Shown piece by piece: positions 58,721-64,000 of a DNA stretch of 64,000 bases (its first letter is position 1; the number at the start of each line of letters is the position of its first letter). The DNA is from Aporrectodea caliginosa. Lineage: Eukaryota; Annelida; Clitellata; Crassiclitellata; Lumbricidae. The stretch spans positions 768,501 to 832,500 of the forward strand of contig JACEVL010000831.1 in the NCBI GenBank assembly GCA_020284085.1, written 5' to 3'. A model generated the notes under the pieces. The model had not been told where the DNA came from, did not search any database, and was given only the letters and a program-made list of their open reading frames with translations. A program made the position numbers and the translations under genes.

Positions 58721-59634
58721 AGTTGACGACTTGTTGCTAGGCTGTTTGCCACCGCACCGAACACGTAACACACCTAAGATTTATGTAGCGCACAACTGCC
58801 GTAAACTTTGTTGTATGGCAAAGCTTTCTTTTAGAAGACCGACAGTAAAACTTTATATGATGATGTATCATTATAGATTATTCGCCAGAAACATCCCCTC
58901 GCCGTTGCCCTACTTTTAAATGATATGACTACCCCAGATTGCGAGAGGAAGTAAGCGCTGTGGGGTTCTGGTAGGACTGTCGTTAGTACTTAAGGAAGTA
59001 AATAATTTCAGTAACAGAAAATTAAAGTGCCGAGTCAAGCAGAGTTTCTCAAGATATGTTGATTGTTTTCAAATTAAGAATATGATAAGTTTAGAACTGT
59101 GCTGCACATGAGAATGTTTGAGAAGTTCTCACAAAATGTATTTCACCAGACGAATTCCTGCAGATATGTTGGAAAAAAATCTCATCTCGTGTGAAATTGT
59201 CTTCAATTTACGTTTGATATGCTTTCACGTGTTCTCTATGTTTTATGTGAACCTCAGCGTTGATCAGGTTTACAAAGTTCCATATATATGCACAACAGCA
59301 GAATTCATGAAAATGCCACATTTTTATTATCCAATTGGAATAATCATTCTATCAATTGAACATGATATGAATTCTCAGAAGGGTGTATTGTAATAATTAC
59401 AATCCAGAGTTGCAGCAGTACGATCAATACTAGAATCACAGAACAGTTTCCAGACCAATTTTCAATGTCACCAAAGACCCAATGACCATGATCATCATGG
59501 GAAGTTGGGAACACTCCTGTTTTATTTGTGATAGCCCTTCCTGTAGCATGCATTGCTGGCAATCTGTATTAGCCATATTGCTTATAAATAAGTAGGGTGG
59601 TGGCAAGTGGACATCTGTTGAGAATTACCTGATC
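58721..59634. other. No feature recognised
   Basis: Probably first-intron sequence of the AP-2 alpha gene. No repeat or exon identified. Confidence 0.35.
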
Positions 59635-59830
59635 ATATTCTATTCTATTCTATTCTATTTATGGACTTATAAAGCGCCTCTCGCAGTACAACCTAATCAG
59701 AAGCGCTTCCAGTGCGAAGGGCCCCTTGAAAAAAGAAAAGTCTTAAGAGAACGAGCAGAAACAGTGGTACCTCCAGATAACATTACAGCACGAGTTAAAG
59801 CAGGGAGGTCATTCCACAGCAAAGGTCAAT
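59635..59830 (-). pseudogene. LINE C-terminal relic
   Basis: The minus strand reads WNDLPALTRAVM..SARSLKTFLFSRGPF, the C-terminal pattern of the LINE at 16106-17086, followed by GCGCTTTATAAGTCC and a (TAGAA)n tail (59635-59658). Confidence 0.65.
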
Positions 59831-60079
59831 TCCACAGCAATATTACTATTAGCATACATGTAGTCAGAGCCATCAAACTGCTAACTGAGCAGTGGTTATA
59901 TGGGTGCTATCTCATCTCAGTTTTCTTATTTTTGTACTTGGGTGAATGACCTTAATCAAATTTACATTCATTTGAATTGGTGAGGTCACTTTATTGTGAG
60001 CTTTGTTCTATGGCAGGCACTGGTTTCATGTAGACCAGATTACGCTGGCTTGCTGTTTATAGAATTTTTTAACTTCTGC

Positions 60080-60412
60080 TCACCTGTTTGACTGATTTTC
60101 CTCTGATGCATGTTAGAAAGTTTCACAGTTGCATTTCCTCACTTCCAGCTTGCAGATCTCTTTACTTTGTGAGAAACAGTGATTTGCTAATTGTCAGGCT
60201 TGTAATGGATCAATCCAGATCCTTTGCCTTCATAGGCCCCTCTCTATGGAATGGACTTCCCCATCTGTCCGCTCCATCATTCTCTCTGGTAGCGTTTATT
60301 CATCTTTCTTTCACCTCAAATCTTACCTTTTTACTCGGGGTCTCTCACACTGGGAGCGATTCTGAATTAGCTACGCTGGAAGAAGCACTATAGAAATGGT
60401 CAAATGCAATAC
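60080..60412 (+). pseudogene. LINE C-terminal relic
   Basis: Plus-strand RSFAFIGPSLWNGLPHL corresponds to AFSVVGPSIWNDLPLKL of the better LINE copy. It is followed by a worn tail GAGCGATTCTGAATTAGCTA and CACTATAGAAATGGTC. Confidence 0.65.
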
Positions 60413-60524
60413 AGTATTTCCCTATTTCAAACTTCCGCTATGCACCAAATAAACTTTGCAGTCGGTTACCTAGTCTTTAAAGACACTTTAGCTCTCTGCT
60501 ACATGTACTGTTGTGATTCATGTA

Positions 60525-60565
60525 CATGTGTGTGTGTGTGTGTGTGTGCGTGCGCGCGTGTGTAC
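60525..60565. repeat. (TG)n microsatellite
   Basis: TG/CG dinucleotide run. Confidence 0.85.
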
Positions 60566-61317
60566 GTGCTTGTATCTGAACATTTATATGGCTCCTTCAA
60601 AAACCTCACTTAGGCAGTCTTCATCTGTCAGAATGAAAAATCATCTTTTGTTATCGACCGGTTTTGAGAAGCTTCTTTGAGTAGCTCTGCATTAATACCA
60701 ATTTGCGTTATATTACTACTACTGTAGTGTGATATTTGAATAGGCTGAACAAACACTGTGCTGCATTATGCCAAGTACATATTAAGTACTGCATTGCACT
60801 AGTTTAGATATTGATCAACACTGGTATACAGTTGTGACACATAAAGACTGAACGAGTGTTTTGAGATCAGTTTCCAGTTTTTTAGTACGTCATAAATAAA
60901 GAGAATTTATGCAGCAATATACTAAAGTAGAACAGCACACAAAAATGTGGTTGAGCTTAACGTATGCTGTATACATACATGGTTATTTGCAGGCACAATG
61001 AAGATATAAAACATAGCCTACTGAAAAGGGTTAATGCAGAGAAGAAAAATTCCCTCTGTAGATTCTGATATTGGCAGTCCCACTGTAAAGGCTGATAAAA
61101 TATATATACATGTACTGTTGTGATTCATTTAGTGTTTTTTTACAGACTGTACTGCCTCGCAGTGTATTCAAATAACAGTTTATTATTGTCTTCAGATTTG
61201 AGCAATATGGTTACTTACATGTGAAATGCACTATAATTATTTGAGCAAGAAAGGTAAATAAAATGACTGGCCTAGTTACATAATTATTTTTAAGTCATCA
61301 AATTACTCTTTTTGTAG
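60566..61317 (+). other. No feature recognised (5' intron of AP-2 alpha, inferred)
   Basis: AT-rich, no repeat identified, ends at the acceptor CTCTTTTTGTAG. Confidence 0.4.
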
Positions 61318-61399
61318 ACCACTTGAACCTGGAAAATGCCTGCAGTCAAAGGAGATGGTATGAGAGGATTGGCTGTCTTCATATCGGACATACGCAACT
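61318..61399 (+). CDS. AP2A: AP-2 alpha first coding exon
   Basis: Acceptor TTTTTGTAG, 18 nt of 5' UTR, ATG at 61336-61338, donor ACT-GTAAGA. Phase 1. Confidence 0.93.
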
Positions 61400-63868
61400 G
61401 TAAGAAACCTGTTTATCATATGTAACTCATCCCTGTGTTCTTAATATATAATTGTTTTGTGTAATAACAGTTGTAGTTCATGCATAGGGAGCCTGTGAGA
61501 TTTGCCCAACGTTTAGACGTTGAGTCGTTGATGCCTGAAAGTGTTTGTCAAATTCAACTGCTTATGCTTAATCTTGCTTATAACGCAGACACTTCACTCT
61601 TTAAGGCCGTCCTCTTAAATGAGAATCATTCACTCAGATGCATGTTTCCTAATCAACATTTTACGCCCTATTTTCTTAGGGTCAGACCACATAACTTTAA
61701 CCTTCCTGACAAGGACTCACAAAATTTTATATCTCGTATGTTATTCCTGAACTCTTACTAAGCTATTATTAATTCATACTATAATATCTAGATGTATTTT
61801 ATTTTCTATGTACACCTACAGCGTTATGTCTGTTGTTAACACATTAAACGAATATATGAAAAAATCTTATTACTGGACTTAAATTGTTTCTGAGCAATTA
61901 CCAGCATGCTGATTGTTATATAAATGTTGTGAGTAGGTGAATTAATGAATAAGTTAAATGAATAACTTAACTGATTAAACAGTTGGCTGTAAGTCATGTA
62001 TGCTGTAATCTTTAGAATGCATTACCTGTGGTATGGCAGAGTTTTTCTAAACAATAATTGAGTTTTTCTGAGGATTTGAGGCATTTTTCATAAATGCTGT
62101 GCTGTGTCAGAAAGCCTGACAAATTAAATCCCACCTCTTTAAGAATTCGTAAATCAGTTGTTTACTTGCTGTTGTTTTAGGTAAAAGCAAAGAGGCAGAG
62201 GTCAAGAGGATTAATAAAGAACTGGCAAACATAAGGTCGAAGTTCAAAGGTTTGTCTGCAGAACACATGCTGTGCTGCCTGCCATTTCCTGTTTTTGCCG
62301 TGAAGTTGCTACCCTTTTAACTCTGGTGAAAGATTTCACCTCTTCTCGCTCTACCTACATGTATATGGAATCTGTGGTGAAGTATTTGTCTTCCATTGAT
62401 AAAAGGCTACTTACTACTTACTTGTTGTGTAATGGCAAAGCATCGATCAATGGTACTGAGCTATTGTTCCTGAAAGGACATTTTCAAGCTCCTTGCCTCA
62501 TGTTATACAACTGCAGTTGATATTCCCCTCCTCCAAAGTTCAGAAGTGCACACAACCATACAACAGAACATTGATGGTGCAGAGCAATTGTGAATGAAGG
62601 ACTTGCTCATGGTCCCTAAACAGTAACCGCCTCAGGCAAGGCTCGAACCCGTACTGTCCGCATTGCAGGCTGAGCGCTCTAACCAATCCGACACCGTGCC
62701 ACACGCCAACCATGTTACCGCATACTCCATATTACAAGGAGAGTGCTCTAAGCAATTTAATAAATGAGCTGTGACATTACTTTACTTTATGCTTTACACT
62801 ATGCCCAGCCAGTGTTTGTTACTACTGCTCAGTAAATATGTTTATCTGTAATGTGTTGACAGGTGACAAGACTTTGGATGGCTATCAGAAGAAAAAATAT
62901 GTCTGCAAACTTCTGTTCATTTTTCTGCTTGGCCATGACATTGACTTTGGACACATGGAGGCTGTTAATCTTCTCAGCTCAAACAAATACACTGAGAAAC
63001 AGATAGTAAGTGGTCACTACTTAAAATACACATACGTACATTACCGGCACTGCACACGCCCTACTGCCATGCACGTATACTCTAGCACATCTCTGTGATG
63101 TTCTTACCGGATACCAATGTATAGTGCTGCACATATTTTGTTATATGAATGTGTAGCTACAAAAGAAATCAAAATGGTCTCATATTATGGTGTTCTTGAC
63201 TGAAAAATCTTGTTTATTGTCTGATCAGATTTAAGTCATGATGTCATTGTTGTTAGGTCCATGTAATAACGATACATCAGTTTAGACTAGAAATCTGATA
63301 AACTGTATATATATGCATCTGTATGCTTATGCTTGTATATATGTAGACATTTATATAGCAGTGACTGTGCCTTTCTGACCTCTTGGATGTGAACTGGTGT
63401 GGTTTTGGATGGTTGATTTCTCTTTGATGCCTTGTCTTTTGAAGAACTGCTACTGTTGCTGCTTTTAATATGACTTGTACTACTACTACTACTCTTAGTA
63501 TTGTTGTTGCTAATCAGACATTTATGTTGGACTAAGTAATGATTGCGTCTCAACGTACTATCAAAGTCTGTTGACTAGGTTAAGTTTCAAGGACCTTTCA
63601 AAACAGTGGAAGTTGTTATTCTACTATGTTGCTTGTATTGTGTGAACATCAAGAAGGGGTTTCTGTGGTTTCAGGGTTATCTGTTTATATCGGTGTTGGT
63701 GGGTGCTAGCAGCGACCTTATGAAACTGGTGATACAGTCGATCAAGAATGACCTTGCCAGTCGGAATCCAGTTCACATAAACCTTGCCCTTCAGTGCATT
63801 GCAAACATTGGAAGTCGCGAAATGGCTGAGGCTCTGGGCCAGGATATTCCGAAACTCCTTGTATCTGG
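61336..63868 (+). CDS. AP2A: AP-2 complex subunit alpha, N-terminal part (partial gene)
   Basis: Four coding exons, 61336-61399, 62181-62249, 62863-63005 and 63675-63868, give the first 156 codons plus two bases; the rest lies right of the window. AP-2 alpha is a large subunit of the plasma-membrane clathrin adaptor that binds PIP2, cargo and, through its ear domain, accessory factors. Hallmarks: start [40 protein letters not shown], the basic patch KKK at 54-56 next to [44 protein letters not shown] and [12 protein letters not shown], the beginning of the adaptin solenoid. All splice sites are GT-AG and all junctions keep frame. Identity is very secure; a split into alpha-1 and alpha-2 types is a vertebrate matter. 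Confidence 0.95.
62181..62249 (+). CDS. AP2A: AP-2 alpha exon 2
   Basis: Acceptor TTGTTTTAG and donor AAAG-GTTTGT. Encodes [20 protein letters not shown]. Confidence 0.95.
62540..62705 (-). repeat. tRNA-derived SINE, family D
   Basis: The minus-strand head reads GTGGCACGGTGTCGGATTGG then TTAGAGCG (A box TGGTTAGAGCG) and B box GGGTTCGAGCC, with the GGGACCATGAGCAAGTCC body. Counterpart of 4665-4820. Confidence 0.75.
62863..63005 (+). CDS. AP2A: AP-2 alpha exon 3
   Basis: Acceptor TGTTGACAG and donor ATA-GTAAGT. Encodes the basic patch and [20 protein letters not shown]. Confidence 0.95.
63675..63868 (+). CDS. AP2A: AP-2 alpha exon 4
   Basis: Acceptor GTGGTTTCAG and donor CTGG-GTAAGG. Encodes [39 protein letters not shown]. 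Confidence 0.95.
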
Positions 63869-64000
63869 GTAAGGTCTTCTCTAAGATCTTTACTGAAGTT
63901 TTGTAGGTGAACAATGAATAATTTCACATGAATAATAAGTTCACCTGAGTATATATATATATGTGTCTGGTGTCGTACACAGAGCCTTTTAAGAACCTTC

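Overview
This is 64 kb of animal nuclear DNA. Genes are split into short exons of about 50-200 bp with GT-AG introns, the intergenic space is AT-rich, and much of it is mobile-element debris. The protein-coding exons are clearly metazoan. The repeat content (tRNA-headed SINEs, LINE tails ending in GAAT repeats, hAT and TTAA elements, one Ty3 element, the recurrent octamer TAGGCCTA) suggests a marine invertebrate, but the sequence alone does not let me choose between an invertebrate deuterostome and a spiralian.

Layout. 1-620 (- strand): first coding exon of a CRPPA/ISPD-type cytidylyltransferase, which continues off the left edge. 895-1770: two LINE relics in opposite orientations. 2844-5206 (- strand): a complete three-exon 2H phosphoesterase gene whose exons join in phase to 220 residues. 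5400-9110: SINE and LINE pieces, a TTAA-flanked piggyBac-like element swollen by CATA repeats, and an AT-rich array with a roughly 25.5 bp period that is split by a second TTAA element. 11402-40898 (+ strand): a long S-adenosylhomocysteine-hydrolase-like gene (AHCYL/IRBIT). Fifteen common coding exons can be placed to the base. At least two alternative N-terminal modules feed the same phase-1 junction, one from 11402 with a long extension and one from 26640, giving 853 or 556 residues in frame. Its introns hold LINE, SINE, hAT and satellite sequence. 45222-52666 (- strand): a nearly perfect Ty3/gypsy retrotransposon with one intact gag-pol frame of 1633 codons and almost identical LTRs. 52737-54018: two hAT-type elements with exact 8-bp target duplications. 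54220-55584 (+ strand): a small two-exon gene with an acidic/Lys-Pro octapeptide repeat and an HMG-box-like C-terminus, followed by tandem duplications of its 3' region. 61318-63868 (+ strand): the first four coding exons of the AP-2 adaptor alpha subunit, continuing off the right edge.

The host genes have no obvious shared pathway: dystroglycan glycosylation, a 2H-type RNA or nucleotide phosphoesterase, IRBIT-type signalling, an unknown nuclear-type protein and clathrin endocytosis. I found no gene system that looks clearly new. The items most worth following are the alternative N-termini of AHCYL (one exon has its acceptor at a SINE edge), the repeated X-box-like palindromes in the LTR promoter of the young Ty3 element, and the unfamiliar HMG-like gene with its duplicated 3' end.
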